Below, in pieces: positions 34,601 to 40,127 of a stretch of DNA of 64,000 nt. Numbering within the stretch: the stretch's first letter is position 1; each line of letters starts with the position of its first letter. Location of the stretch: assembly GCF_032854445.1 (NCBI RefSeq), contig NC_088303.1, forward strand, positions 17,617,501-17,681,500, read 5' to 3'. This DNA comes from Liolophura sinensis (taxonomy: Eukaryota; Mollusca; Polyplacophora; Chitonida; Chitonidae). A program made the position numbers and the translations under genes. The notes under the pieces are model-generated. The model saw only the letters and a list, made by a program, of their open reading frames with translations, was not told the origin of the DNA and searched no databases.

Positions 34601-35976
34601 TTTTTCAAACTGGACAAATGAATCAAACACTTGTTATTCCACAAAAATCTCTGTGAACGCTGGGAAGAAATGAAGGCACTGGGTAACAGCAATTTTATTC
34701 AGATTGTATGTGACTACAAGACTAAAGAAAAATCTAAATTTTCTTTTAAAAGCAAACTCCTTAAAAATCATAACACTTATCAGGTTTCAAAACAATCCAA
34801 TAAAAACAAGTCTGGAAATAAGTAGCAGTACAAGGACAATGTCCTGCAACAAAAGTATTTTGACAGGGACCCATTGTTTGTTACAAAACAAAACTGCACC
34901 AACTTCAACACTAATCCCAGGCTTGTAAAAACTGTAGAAGGAGCTGCAATGGTGAAACATCTTTTTGGAGAGACAGACAAACGAAAGAGAGTGACAGACG
35001 CTTTGTCAATGACTAAAGAAAAGCCTGACTTTGATAGATGCCTTGGTTACTGGGTTTTACCAAAGTACAAATCTATGATGGTTTGGGTGATGTCCTGTGT
35101 GATGTGCACACGTTGTTATTGTTGAGAATTATGTATTTTTCAACCACAAATAAAAGACCTGGCAATATTATCCTGTGTCAAGTCAGAACTCTTCCAGACT
35201 GTGGACATCCTGGCATTTGCTGTTTTAACTACCCGAACCAACATGCTTTACTCCCTAAGACATGACGGTAAAAATATTGTCTAAATACCATGGGAGTTAA
35301 TGCAAAACTTCACGGCCTCCAAACCCAGGTTGTGCTGACTTTCACAATTCATATGTATTATGGCAGTGCACACTGTAATGTTTTCTAATGTACTACAATT
35401 TCTGCTTATTATCAGAAGAAACCTTACCATGTTATTTATTACCTCTTGGCTTGCTTGGTGCTGCAGTGTACATATGAAGTGCCCAGATGTGTGTGGTCTC
35501 ATATAAAGTCATAGAGTGTTGTAAGCCTAATCTGCACTTCAGGTGTCTCAGTTCATGCAGATTTTGCAAACTACCGCCACTAAACGATATGATTTTATGA
35601 TAGATACCAACAGCGCTGTAGAGTTGACAGACAGATGTATATTCAATATAGTACGAAAAATCACGCCCTATCCTTATGTTACTTGTTGGGGTACAAGTAG
35701 GCCTTAAGCCATACTGAGTACTGTACCTCCTTCATGTAGGTCTATGTGTATAGTCAAAAGGTCTGGATATCGCATGAACACATAGGCCTAGTACGGTAGC
35801 TCTTAAATATAGTCGCGAACTCCAATCTGATCTCTCAAGTTCAACATACATGAACACTGTGGAGTCAGATTTTATTTCTTCACAACCGTGTTATATATCT
35901 CACAAAACACAACTACATCTACCTGCAGGTCCTTAAGCTCAACGACAACATGTTCGCTGCTCCAACGTGCAGCCAT
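1466..35976 (-). CDS. WDR59: WDR59 (GATOR2 complex subunit), 3' end off the window
   Basis: Spliced gene reading from 35976 down to 1466; it continues past position 1. WDR59 is a subunit of GATOR2, the lysosome-associated complex with MIOS, WDR24, SEH1L and SEC13 that opposes GATOR1 and so supports mTORC1 activation by amino acids. The 25 exon positions I placed join in consistent phase with GT-AG borders and give about 934 codons. Order: N-terminal WD40 propeller (about residues 18-325, exons 2-11); acidic linker (exon 12); RWD domain (about 385-495, exons 12-14, with the PxNYPNxAAPxFQF-type motif); a conserved SYLEPCLRQL-like stretch and PFPRTSGARFC (exons 14-15); then the helical C-terminal region, including AAAFGRKDLVQVW, HYCRVHDVQTLAML and DILYRWGLR. 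The human protein is about 974 residues. What is missing is the final Cys/His-rich zinc-binding tail, about 75-80 residues. Assignment is by recognised family motifs across the whole length; exact exon borders are inferred. Confidence 0.95.
2441..2815. repeat. Tandem repeat of 75-78 bp touching WDR59 exon 24
   Basis: Five copies starting ttttcatg at 2441, 2519, 2595, 2670 and 2747 (spacing 78, 76, 75, 77), and a sixth start at 2807 that lies inside the 3' end of exon 24. A 15-nt block gcaagagttttcatg occurs both at the outer edge (near 2434) and at the exon border (near 2802). Confidence 0.8.
2800..2917 (-). CDS. WDR59: WDR59 coding exon 24
   Basis: Encodes TMKLRRSNSWSDSYEDYRFV, then FKDPEQVEREQHENSC, corresponding to human LTYSDPRERERDQHDKN. 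Acceptor CCTCAG, donor GTACAT; 118 nt, phase 1 in, phase 2 out. Confidence 0.88.
4318..4416 (-). CDS. WDR59: WDR59 candidate exon 23 (Pro/Ser-rich, 99 nt)
   Basis: Open frame flanked by ACATAG acceptor and GTACAC donor, exactly 33 codons, phase 1 in and phase 1 out, so it can be included or skipped without changing frame. It encodes TPPHSTVVPSEVASNPY and QLPAKPQPTSP, a disordered Pro-rich segment. No recognisable match to the human sequence; support is from phase, open frame and local GC rise. Confidence 0.6.
5810..6000. repeat. Degenerate tandem repeat, about 45-55 bp
   Basis: Four or so decayed copies of a unit containing gaaaactttgaaggtc and aaaatccagaaa, in WDR59 intron 23/22. Confidence 0.55.
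6496..6752 (-). mobile_element. tRNA-derived SINE (family 1), full length with 12-bp target duplication
   Basis: On the minus strand it starts GGGGCCTCCGTAGCTCAG, with an A-box-like TAGCTCAGTCG and a B-box-like GAGTTCAAGTCC. A conserved middle follows (GGATGGTCGTGGGTTTCC) and it ends in an AAATA-repeat tail. It is flanked by acagcataatat at 6486-6497 and 6753-6764. I cannot name the family from memory with certainty; the body is of a type widespread in molluscs. Confidence 0.88.
6930..9565 (+). mobile_element. Broken non-LTR retrotransposon (LINE) with an expanded internal repeat
   Basis: Remnant of a LINE ORF2 in WDR59 intron, antisense to the gene. Recognisable reverse-transcriptase pieces, in order: an ALDESKACGLD-like segment (about 8250), YPNTWKIAKIIPLHKGGNKS and NRPISVLP (8360-8460), TGVPQGSILGPSLFIMYIND (8493-8550), a FINETLTWRDHIDF region (8823), and the C-terminal LHWMPISDCIRYRMINIIFK region (9100). 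Frames are broken many times, and the part between the RPISVLP and TGVPQGS motifs is deleted. The 3' end near 9545 has ttcattcattcatt repeats. It is of the general CR1/Jockey-like type by motif; the clade is uncertain. No intact endonuclease was seen upstream. Confidence 0.88.
7043..7982 (+). repeat. 26-copy, 36-bp in-frame tandem repeat inside the LINE ORF
   Basis: Each 36-bp unit encodes NPSDIWKVLRTI or a close variant. 26 copies fit without any indel or stop, so the flanking LINE frame runs straight through (open frame 6932-8038). The first half alternates caatg/cagtg units, implying a 72-bp dimer. Because 36 is divisible by 3, several minus-strand frames also stay open. The flanking LINE sequence is heavily decayed, so the expansion is probably younger than the insertion. 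Confidence 0.95.
11011..11071 (-). CDS. WDR59: WDR59 coding exon 22B
   Basis: Encodes YSPYHTVSSTSNLLKGWVSA. Acceptor TTGACAG, donor GTAAGT, 61 nt, start phase 0 and end phase 1. Corresponds to human YPSFTSSG..GGW. Probably the alternative of exon 22A. Confidence 0.78.
12399..12422. repeat. CAGA microsatellite
   Basis: About six cagacaga units next to candidate exon 22A. Confidence 0.8.
12449..12512 (-). CDS. WDR59: WDR59 candidate alternative exon 22A
   Basis: Encodes NEVYTPSSPQLELTLNGWNL plus L. Acceptor TTTAG, donor GTAAGT, 64 nt, start phase 0 and end phase 1. It joins exon 21 and exon 23 in frame by itself. It resembles exon 22B (11011-11071) in the T-x-S-S...L-x-GW pattern and in phase. 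Including both would break the frame, so the two are predicted to be mutually exclusive. Human WDR59 has one comparable Ser-rich stretch ending GGWNIAG. Confidence 0.72.
13292..13415. repeat. Tandem repeat, 26-31 bp units in 57-bp pairs
   Basis: Alternating units aggatgctgagcttgtgtta and aggatgctgaaaccgactta joined by agctctatagg. About five half-units. Confidence 0.75.
14333..14424. repeat. C-rich tract (G-rich on the minus strand)
   Basis: Runs of 4-5 C separated by short A/T spacers, so the transcribed (minus) strand is G-rich and could form G-quadruplexes in WDR59 pre-mRNA. The overlapping Gly/Trp-rich minus frame is a product of composition. Confidence 0.7.
15307..15500 (+). repeat. Uncharacterised dispersed repeat, copy 1
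   Basis: Shares with 20325-20520 the blocks ttgattttcgagacaaaact, ggattggccaatttcaggg and cagtctacacagaataatg. No tRNA-like head, TIRs or coding sequence seen. Confidence 0.7.
15742..15874 (-). CDS. WDR59: WDR59 coding exon 21
   Basis: Encodes MEHYCRVHDVQTLAMLSCVF (human LAHYCRLRDVQTLAMLCSVF) then a Ser/Gln-rich tail ending LPPS. Acceptor TTGTCAG, donor GTGAGT; 133 nt, ends phase 0. Its acceptor and first bases are duplicated about 100 bp upstream. Confidence 0.92.
15858..16050. repeat. About 100-bp tandem duplication spanning the exon 21 acceptor
   Basis: A 27-nt block at 15858-15884 (covering the 3' splice site and first codons of exon 21) is repeated exactly at 15960-15986. A second shared block (gcagaactcaaaaaatata) is at 15933-15951 and 16029-16047. 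The middle of the two copies has diverged. Confidence 0.85.
16284..16399 (-). CDS. WDR59: WDR59 coding exon 20
   Basis: Encodes VWNLVNLSCSKTLSPDLTNP and GPPWARNPFGKQMIKS, matching human PWARHPFGRQLLES. Acceptor CTCAAG with a long pyrimidine tract, donor GTAAGT; 116 nt, ends phase 2. Confidence 0.9.
16450..16691 (-). mobile_element. SINE family 1, decayed copy
   Basis: Shares the tail, body and tRNA-like head with the copy at 6496-6752, but with an internal deletion around the middle region and many substitutions. Next to WDR59 exon 20. Confidence 0.75.
17004..17082 (-). CDS. WDR59: WDR59 coding exon 19
   Basis: Encodes LSDDVESMCSHNASVAAAFG then RKDLVQ (human ETCQKNAASALLVGRKDLVQ). Acceptor TTCCAG, donor GTACGG; 79 nt. 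Confidence 0.92.
17313..17420 (-). mobile_element. SINE family 2 fragment
   Basis: Contains caggtacctgacaaacctcc and tgacttaaagccacagtc, matching the body of the copy at 23825-24077. Confidence 0.5.
17897..18027. mobile_element. Small foldback element beside WDR59 exon 18
   Basis: Ends cctggtttcatgaag and, inverted, cttcatgaacctgg, about 130 bp apart. Short imperfect inverted repeats suggest a decayed MITE. It ends about 8 bp from the donor side of exon 18. Confidence 0.5.
18040..18203 (-). CDS. WDR59: WDR59 coding exon 18
   Basis: Encodes a basic linker (KPRPRSRSKLREKD) then VGIVRVYDISRLLTVHKQLA, corresponding to human KVIIQDIACLLPVHKSLGELY. Acceptor AACAG, donor GTAAGT; 164 nt, ends phase 2. 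A small foldback element ends about 8 bp from the donor. Confidence 0.88.
18345..18670 (+). mobile_element. Repeat family 3 (tgagtgagtg element)
   Basis: Starts tgagtgagtgctaggggttt, then aacgtcatacttaacaattt and tcagtcatatgacaacgaag, and ends in a gccaagcgaggaagttac...cgacccaggactgatcctgg block. Related pieces are at 58252-58330 (5' part) and about 61340-61530 (3' part). Looks like a SINE-type element. Confidence 0.65.
18914..19020 (+). mobile_element. SINE family 1, 5'-truncated copy with 10-bp target duplication
   Basis: Only the 3' half (body and AAATA tail) is present, in plus orientation. It is bounded by aggtgtggag at 18904-18913 and 19021-19030. This is the only family 1 copy in the window on the plus strand. 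Confidence 0.85.
19966..20169 (-). mobile_element. SINE family 1 copy with 14-bp target duplication
   Basis: Tail, body and degraded tRNA-like head. Flanked by gctttcttactttg at 19952-19965 and 20170-20183, marking a clean retrotransposition event. Confidence 0.87.
20325..20520 (+). repeat. Uncharacterised dispersed repeat, copy 2
   Basis: As copy 1, with ttgattttggagacaaaact, ggattggccaatttcaggg and agaataatgccttcagaata. Confidence 0.7.
20791..20953 (-). CDS. WDR59: WDR59 coding exon 17
   Basis: Encodes RALVTLSAYTQPPINV and ends DLVSISNFYTYRDK, equivalent to human QVSISSFYYKERK. Acceptor TTGTAG, donor GTGAGT; 163 nt, ends phase 0. Confidence 0.9.
21594..21666 (-). CDS. WDR59: WDR59 coding exon 16
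   Basis: Encodes ALVCFNRPTDMKRVSGSN (human YLVYFTRPMTMHRAVS). Acceptor CCCCAG, donor GTACAC; 73 nt, ends phase 2. Confidence 0.9.
22119..22287 (-). CDS. WDR59: WDR59 coding exon 15
   Basis: Encodes SEDRKTPDSDTPFGLP and ends SYGNYQDSLVPFPRTSGARF plus CSN, very close to human YGSYQDANIPFPRTSGARFC. Acceptor TTTCAG, donor GTACTC; 169 nt, phase 1. Confidence 0.93.
22318..22431 (-). mobile_element. SINE family 1, 3' part only
   Basis: Carries the AT tail, TACTCAAGGGTATCTCA-like segment and CCAGCATTATGGTGGGAG, then stops; the tRNA-like head is missing. Next to WDR59 exon 15. Confidence 0.75.
22738..22767 (+). other. G-quadruplex-type G tract
   Basis: Four or more runs of at least four G with single-T loops (gggtggggtggggtggggg). 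It sits on the strand opposite to WDR59 transcription, so it would form in DNA, not in the WDR59 RNA. Confidence 0.75.
23007..23102 (-). CDS. WDR59: WDR59 coding exon 14
   Basis: Encodes ALEEVSHQHVKRNRSCLEPC then LRQLIASLDNLT, matching human VKRGQSCLEPCLRQLVSCLE. Acceptor TACAG, donor GTAAGC; 96 nt. Confidence 0.94.
23825..24077 (-). mobile_element. SINE family 2 (tRNA-like head, different body)
   Basis: AT tail at 23825, body with cctcctgacttaaggccgca, then on the minus strand a tRNA-like head with TGGTTCAGATAGTT and B-box-like GTTCAATTCC. It differs from family 1 in the body. Related fragments are at 17313-17420, 26104-26260, 28286-28520 and 58596-58750. Confidence 0.65.
24154..24318 (-). 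CDS. WDR59: WDR59 coding exon 13 (RWD core)
   Basis: Encodes MNAASRTCKVVAMRG, the core TFPVNYPNTAAPAFQFLP, and DKSTQAKLGK. Acceptor GACAG, donor GTAACT; 165 nt. Confidence 0.93.
24723..24971 (-). CDS. WDR59: WDR59 coding exon 12 (linker and start of RWD)
   Basis: Encodes LCGHTVVDDVGDGD, then an acidic Ser/Pro-rich linker, and ends TLQQEFSLVNIDIPNVSVE, the first strand of the RWD domain. Acceptor TTAG, donor GTATGT; 249 nt, 83 whole codons. Confidence 0.92.
25611..25690 (-). CDS. WDR59: WDR59 coding exon 11
   Basis: Encodes AREHQLVTWSRDQSLRIWRI and EPQLQK, the last propeller blade. Acceptor TCAAG, donor GTTTGT; 80 nt, ends phase 0. Confidence 0.94.
26104..26260 (-). mobile_element. SINE family 2 fragment
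   Basis: Shares ttatttatttcactgttt, cttatatcgtagtggccatcat-like body and acccttggcaa with the 28286-28520 copy. Confidence 0.6.
26624..26783 (-). CDS. WDR59: WDR59 coding exon 10
   Basis: Encodes PFGQGLVTVVVPQLRRGENS, LLLWNTNN, and HTFVGHTDVVLEFHWRKQPA. Acceptor AACAG, donor GTTTGT (weaker than usual); 160 nt, ends phase 1. Confidence 0.93.
27151..27453. repeat. 56-bp tandem repeat, about 5.4 copies
   Basis: Unit begins gccatctatctgtggtttta and ends ggatttacagcagaat, with near-identical copies at exact 56-bp spacing. Ends about 20 bp from the WDR59 exon 9 donor. Confidence 0.92.
27476..27553 (-). CDS. WDR59: WDR59 coding exon 9
   Basis: Encodes FWDVTSPRRPEG and SPVWRARYT. Acceptor TTGTAG, donor GTAAGT; 78 nt. 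A 56-bp tandem array starts about 20 bp inside the following intron. Confidence 0.9.
28108..28224 (-). CDS. WDR59: WDR59 coding exon 8
   Basis: Encodes KGNAPLQYIAAHLSKIHGLD followed by the TSSQDCTVK strand. Acceptor TTTCAG, donor GTAAGC; 117 nt, 39 whole codons. Confidence 0.95.
28286..28520 (-). mobile_element. SINE family 2 copy
   Basis: Starts ttatttatttcactgttt, has tagtggccagcattttggg and acccttggcaacaaacatac, and ends near gaggccacagtcttgaaccc, a B-box-like region read on the minus strand. In WDR59 intron 7. Confidence 0.62.
28745..28833 (-). CDS. WDR59: WDR59 coding exon 7
   Basis: Encodes AGAAQVKWNKKTRNLFATTH then EGDIRIWDPR, nearly identical to the human blade. Acceptor TGTAG, donor GTAAGT; 89 nt, ends phase 0. 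Confidence 0.95.
29840..29995 (-). repeat. Uncharacterised dispersed repeat, copy 3 (inverted)
   Basis: On the minus strand: ACCCTAATTCCTCAACCTTT, AATTTGATTTGGGAGACAAT and GGATTGGCCAATTTGAGGG, matching copies 1 and 2. Confidence 0.68.
30180..30217 (-). CDS. WDR59: WDR59 coding exon 6
   Basis: Short 38-nt exon encoding RDPKKPSSAFQTV (human KDTRKPTVALSAV). Acceptor TTTAG, donor GTGAGT. Confidence 0.87.
30455..30535 (-). CDS. WDR59: WDR59 coding exon 5
   Basis: Encodes SGLDWSPFDTNLIATCSVDT then FTYLWDI, a full WD blade. Acceptor TTTCAG, donor GTAAAA; 81 nt. The acceptor region is copied about 540 bp upstream in the intron, at 31077-31114. Confidence 0.92.
31077..31114. repeat. Copy of the WDR59 exon 5 acceptor region
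   Basis: Near-identical to 30534-30572, which spans the exon 5 3' splice site and its pyrimidine tract. On the minus strand it ends TTATTGTTTCAG followed by TTAG. Confidence 0.8.
31140..31632. repeat. 31-bp tandem repeat, about 16 copies
   Basis: Unit like gtggcattatatcaagtggc followed by gacatgtgaaa; ggcatt recurs at 31164, 31195 and 31226. Divergent copies, in WDR59 intron 4. Confidence 0.88.
31864..31949 (-). CDS. WDR59: WDR59 coding exon 4
   Basis: Encodes TNQRVDVCSFAD and LKAHTRNI (human SNQRVDLYKW..LQGHTRVI). Acceptor CATAG, donor GTAAGT-like; 86 nt, ends phase 2. Confidence 0.85.
32490..32620 (+). repeat. Uncharacterised dispersed repeat, copy 4 (partial)
   Basis: Retains cgaataatgccttcagaata and cctgaataaacat, the 3' part of the family. 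Confidence 0.5.
32712..32853 (-). CDS. WDR59: WDR59 coding exon 3
   Basis: Encodes RRVLALANLKASSP and later IPRQSKW..CVQWNPH, equivalent to the human ISRQSKWDIGAVQWNPH block. Acceptor TTGCAG, donor GTAAGC; 142 nt. Confidence 0.9.
32898..33078 (-). mobile_element. SINE family 1 copy lacking the tRNA head
   Basis: Tail and body clear (CCAGCATTATGGTGGGAGG, CCATCCGCAGGTTGCTGG, GAGGAAGCCAGCATGAGC). The head stops near 33078. Confidence 0.82.
33447..34300 (-). pseudogene. Tc1-like transposase remnant
   Basis: Minus-strand fragments in order: an HTH piece with SELARMLDIPRTTVTSILSKF (about 34165-34235), a second HTH with NRRLNSTDLTSQLNERKDH (about 34095), and the catalytic-core piece MVWGCVCYNGAGTSVAVDG ... 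YIFMDDNTPVHRA (33600-33776). These are joined by stops and frame breaks, so the element is dead. One end may be cagt at 33447 after a TA; the other end was not found. It lies between WDR59 exons 2 and 3, starting close to the exon 2 donor. Confidence 0.85.
34367..34416 (-). CDS. WDR59: WDR59 coding exon 2
   Basis: Encodes ADVMAVDCQGEWALLAG, the first propeller strand. Acceptor CCTAG, donor GTAAGT; 50 nt, ends phase 2. A Tc1-like transposase remnant begins within a few bases on the intron side. Confidence 0.88.
34631..35125 (+). pseudogene. Unrecognised coding-like frame in WDR59 intron 1
   Basis: One plus-strand frame stays open for about 165 codons apart from a single TAG at about 34823. 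It includes ERWEEMKALGNSNFIQIVCD, RLVKTVEGAAMVKHLFGETD and KEKPDFDRCLGYWVLPKYKS. Composition (Lys/Asp/Asn-rich, few low-complexity runs) resembles a real soluble protein more than random intron. I do not recognise the family. It could be a transposon gene remnant or a processed pseudogene piece. No start codon or splice sites are evident. Confidence 0.4.
35923..35976 (-). CDS. WDR59: WDR59 coding exon 1
   Basis: Encodes MAARWSSEHVVVELKDLQ, matching the WDR59 N-terminus. The start codon is at 35976-35974 and the exon ends in CAG before a GTAGAT donor, phase 0. 54 nt. Confidence 0.9.
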
Positions 35977-36630
35977 TGAGTGTGGAAATAGAGATATTTT
36001 GGGCAGCTGATTCTGACGTTGTTGTTGCTCGTCTGAATATTTTCACTTTCGGTAGTCGTAAAAACGCGATGGCTGTATCCAATACCTGAAAAGATGTATA
36101 AAAACGGAGGGTCGACGCCCGTTGTTCGCAATGTAGTAGCCGAGAGTGCTGGATTTGACTCTTTGAGCCTGTGACTTCATTGACCAGGGATCAAGGAAAA
36201 CACCTTGCCATCGACAAGCCGGGTTAGCTAGCGACAACCGATATCCCCTTGGCATAAGCTGGGACAAATATATAGTCCGAGCCATAAATCAACTTATATG
36301 AATTTACAATTATACGATTGAAATAATAACTTCATTACAATGTGACTTTTATGAAATTCCAAATCGAAGAGTCTAGAAAAGAAACAAAAGAAAAGTCTGG
36401 TCAATTAATTTTCCCATGAAATCTGTTTTCAAAGATTTTCTACGTTCTGTCATACATATTGTTACGACAGAAGTCGCTAACAAATTACCGGTATATAGAT
36501 ATGATTACAGGAAGAATATACCTACATGGCTTAATTGTTTGGTAAAATTGTATGTTTTGATGTCGTGTTTGCTGTGTTGGCTAACCAAAGCATGTTATTT
36601 CATTTTTTTTTTAACAATGGGTTATGGCGG
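35977..36630. other. Upstream region of WDR59
   Basis: Should contain the WDR59 promoter and 5' UTR. No TATA box at a convincing distance and no dense CpG cluster were seen. No divergent gene recognised. Confidence 0.4.
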
Positions 36631-36950
36631 ATTCTGTAAGACGGATCGGGTTAGAGGTCACATGACCACCCTTTCGTGTCGAAAACAAAATGGCCGCCCA
36701 GTGTTAAAGCATTGGAGAAAAGGTCACTTTTTGCCACTGCGCTAGCGACCGGTAAGGCCTGCTTTGCAGAAATACTCAGACAATCTGGAAAACTGAAAAT
36801 TATGCAAATCCAAGGGATACAAGATCGCTGACAGCGATTCCAAAAAAGCATTTCCTATGCAATTACATTAGGAGGACCGTTTTCTTCACCCACGCTGTTT
36901 GTTACTAAGGAGATCACGTGGTCTCTAGCTTACGATCCGTCTTACAGAAT
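36631..36950. mobile_element. TIR element of about 320 bp upstream of WDR59
   Basis: The outer 18 bases attctgtaagacggatcg at 36631 reappear inverted as cgatccgtcttacagaat ending at 36950, and the next 20 or so bases are imperfectly inverted too. The inside is non-repetitive, with an open stretch KWPPSVKALEKRSLFATALA read from about 36690 to a TGA near 36830. No clear target duplication. Confidence 0.65.
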
Positions 36951-37889
36951 GGATGGTTTGAGGGGGTGGTTTTTATTCCATCATAGAGGGCGCTGAACAG
37001 GGAAAGAGACTCACACATCAACCGTCTTTTTCAGATTTCAGATTAATAAGGTCATGCATCTTGACTTCCCCGTGATTTGCTTAGTAACTCGCATTGTAGG
37101 ATTTTTTTTGTGTGTGTTTTCAAACATTGGAGTAAAAAAGTGATTCATGTGCGCCTAATAGCCTATAGGTCACCTAGCTTGTACAGGGGAAGTAACTCCT
37201 ACATCAGTTTTCAGTTTTGTTTGTAACTTCAGTTACCCCAACAAAATAAAATAAAGTAAAAGTAACTTTAGATACGGCCTTTATTGAAATGTGCCCGTTT
37301 CTCTTAAACAGGCCAACATGCAAATCCCCATGTGTTGGTGAGCAGGGTGCCGAATCTATGCGTCGAAACGGACATTCGTATACCAGCCGTCAACCAGTGA
37401 GAGCGTGCCGGGTCAATAATCGCAAAGACCAATTCCCAAAACGACGTTTAACACAAATTACCAAAGAACAAAGAAAGTATATAAAATATAAGTAGAACGG
37501 AATCATACAATGAGAAGCGGTCAACAGTTTTCAATGATGTAGGAAAGACACAAGGTAGACCTATGTTCTAGGCTTTAATTTTTCTCTTGCAGTCTTAAAT
37601 CAGAATCAGAAGTTTTTGTTGTGACGGATGAGTTTTTTAGGAAATCGTTTCTCTAAAGTAGATAGGCCCACACTTTTTGGTACCTGTCTGGTCATGGCAC
37701 ATCATCTGAGCCAAATGTGATTCTCTATGTTTTAGCATTTTCTGGATTGAAAGGTGTTCCATTTTAGTGATTATTCCGGTGTTTTGTTTCATTTGGGGCA
37801 ATCTGAACACAGAATGCGTATTCGAATCCACCTAAGTGTGTAACCCAAATTATGTGAGATAGGCCTAAGTTTTATACTTTACTTCCCTT

Positions 37890-38057
37890 ATATTTATGTA
37901 TTTATTTGACTGGCGTTTTACGCCGCACCCAAGAGTATTTTACTAATCAATGGCGGCCAGCAATGTGGTGGAAGGAAACCGGGCAGAGCCCGGAGAAAAT
38001 TAACCCACGATCATCCGCAGGTTGATGACAGACCATCCCATGTACGGTCAGCATGAT
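37890..38057 (-). mobile_element. SINE family 1 copy in intergenic DNA
   Basis: Tail and body recognisable (GGCGTTTTACGCCGCAC, GGCGGCCAGCAATGTGG, ATCATCCGCAGGTTGATG); head absent. Confidence 0.8.
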
Positions 38058-38734
38058 TCTTCTCTTACATATATACCGGGATGTGTATAATACAAATGGG
38101 TCATTTCAGTGTTGGAACACAAAGTTTTCGCACTTGATGCCTTACTTATGGGTGTATGCCTTTCCAACATCATGGGAAACTTTCGACTACTAAATACTTT
38201 CATGTAACATCTTCCGGTTAAAATTATATGCCGTATGTATTTTTAAAAGAAATAATGATGCTGATTTTGTCCATGAAACTTAACTTTAGTAATTTGACTT
38301 TGGATATTGTTTTGACGGTTAATGGCGTGAACTGTGTTTTGGGCCCATCACTTACTGTTACTCATACATACGTGTTCTTGTATCCACAATGTGGCAGGTA
38401 CATATTAAACTCACCAACTGCTAAGCTATCTTTGCTTCCTTCTAGATTAAATATAAGCTTCTAAAGTGTTATTATATAGTATTTTTTTTAGTTCATGAAG
38501 TCTTAAGAATATTGTATTAAATGCCGTCAATTATATCTGTCATATAATTCAAACTTTCATAATTTTTCATTCAACAGACGACAGATTCACTGTATCAGGG
38601 CTGTGAAGGAAATGTATCAACTTGAAATTAAATGAATCATTCACTTAATTTAAAGTACATTCTATGGACAGAAAGTCGAGACGGGGATACCTCTGAGATC
38701 GGTTGACCGGGCTTGTTCTCAGCTTTTTTTTTGT

Positions 38735-38965
38735 GCACTAACCACTCCTAAACGTTTGCTGTGGCGTCACGCTGTTGTCTGCGCAGTTGATTATGTTTCA
38801 AGAATCCACACTTGCAAGTTAGTGGTTTGAATGGTCAAGGGTGACAACTTCTACCACCTGAGTGGGCCCTCGATTGGTGTACGGTAGAGCGGAATTCGAA
38901 CCAACGAACACAAGGCTTTGAAACATTCGAATATCCCACTGAGCTATCAGGGAAGACCGTAAAAC
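38735..38965 (-). mobile_element. tRNA-like element, family 4
   Basis: On the minus strand: GATAGCTCAGTGGGATATTC (A-box region) and TTGGTTCGAATTCCGCTC (B-box). It sits in a tRNA-like head followed by a body with cgtttgctgtggcgtcac. A second partial body copy (agcgtttgttgtgacgccag) follows at about 38985-39004. Confidence 0.6.
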
Positions 38966-40127
38966 CTCCTCTTAGACGAGTGTAAGCGTTTGTTGTGACG
39001 CCAGTCCTTTGTCGAACCGATGGTAAGAATTTACATATGAAGGTTGCATTCTTTTCTGATAAATGTGAAATTTATTCTCTATCAGTTTCGTTTTTCGCCT
39101 TAATTTCAAATACACATAACGTTGTCAGAGTGAGGAAAGGCAGAGTGGCGTCATCAATTCTCTTAGGCACAGATATGAACAGCAAGACAGAGTTTGTACT
39201 CAGGTGAACTGGTGGGTCTAATTTTTGACATTCCCATTACGAACATTTTGGAAAACGCGAAGCCTGGTTATGTCAGTGTGACGGAAAATAAGCTACTATC
39301 AGACTTTCCCAGATCATATGTAAGCTTCAGTCAGTTCAGATTTACTTTCCCGCGTAGTTACTCATTGACCAAGTCACATAATCTTACACACCTAGTGTAT
39401 GCTCATGAAGTAACCTATGTAGTGTACAACCGACTGGACTCCCTGTGGCTGATAGCTTTAACGCTGTTGCACTAAAACTTCATGTAACACCGTCACGAAA
39501 GATCAACCATAATACGTATTATTTTAAACTATGCAAATATTGCGGCTCAGACAGCACAAAAGAGCATTCATTGACGCTAATTGTGATGTAACGTGTTTTT
39601 TTGTATTTTTTTTTTCATTATTTGTTTCAAATGGCTCCGCGCGATACTTGAAAAAGAATCGATACTTGTTTAATTACTACAAACACGTTTAAGTAGGAGA
39701 AACAACTCGTAACGGTTGATTCGTCAATTGTTGCTCGTCGTTTCTACAGAATCGTTGCATTTTCTAATCTTGAACTCGGTTGTTTCGGCTCTGCTGTCCT
39801 CAGTTATGCGCGACAAAACATGTTTACTAGTATTTCAGTCGCAGAATATTCCTGACTTCATAATATCATAATACTTCATAATGCCTGCGATAAGTATTCC
39901 AGTGGGCCTCACCTGGCAGATCAGTATCCGCATGATCTCTAAATCTTCATAGGACTCTATCCTTTTAATTCACCAAATGGCATGTTAGCTTGAACAACAC
40001 TTTCAGCGACCTTCAGTGGCACTGGTGAAAACTACATCATATGTGGAGTTTTCTCTATGCATAGCCATGTAAAGCATAACCGACGTTAATATCCAGTAAC
40101 TCCACTGTTAAGTTTCACGTAGTAAAG

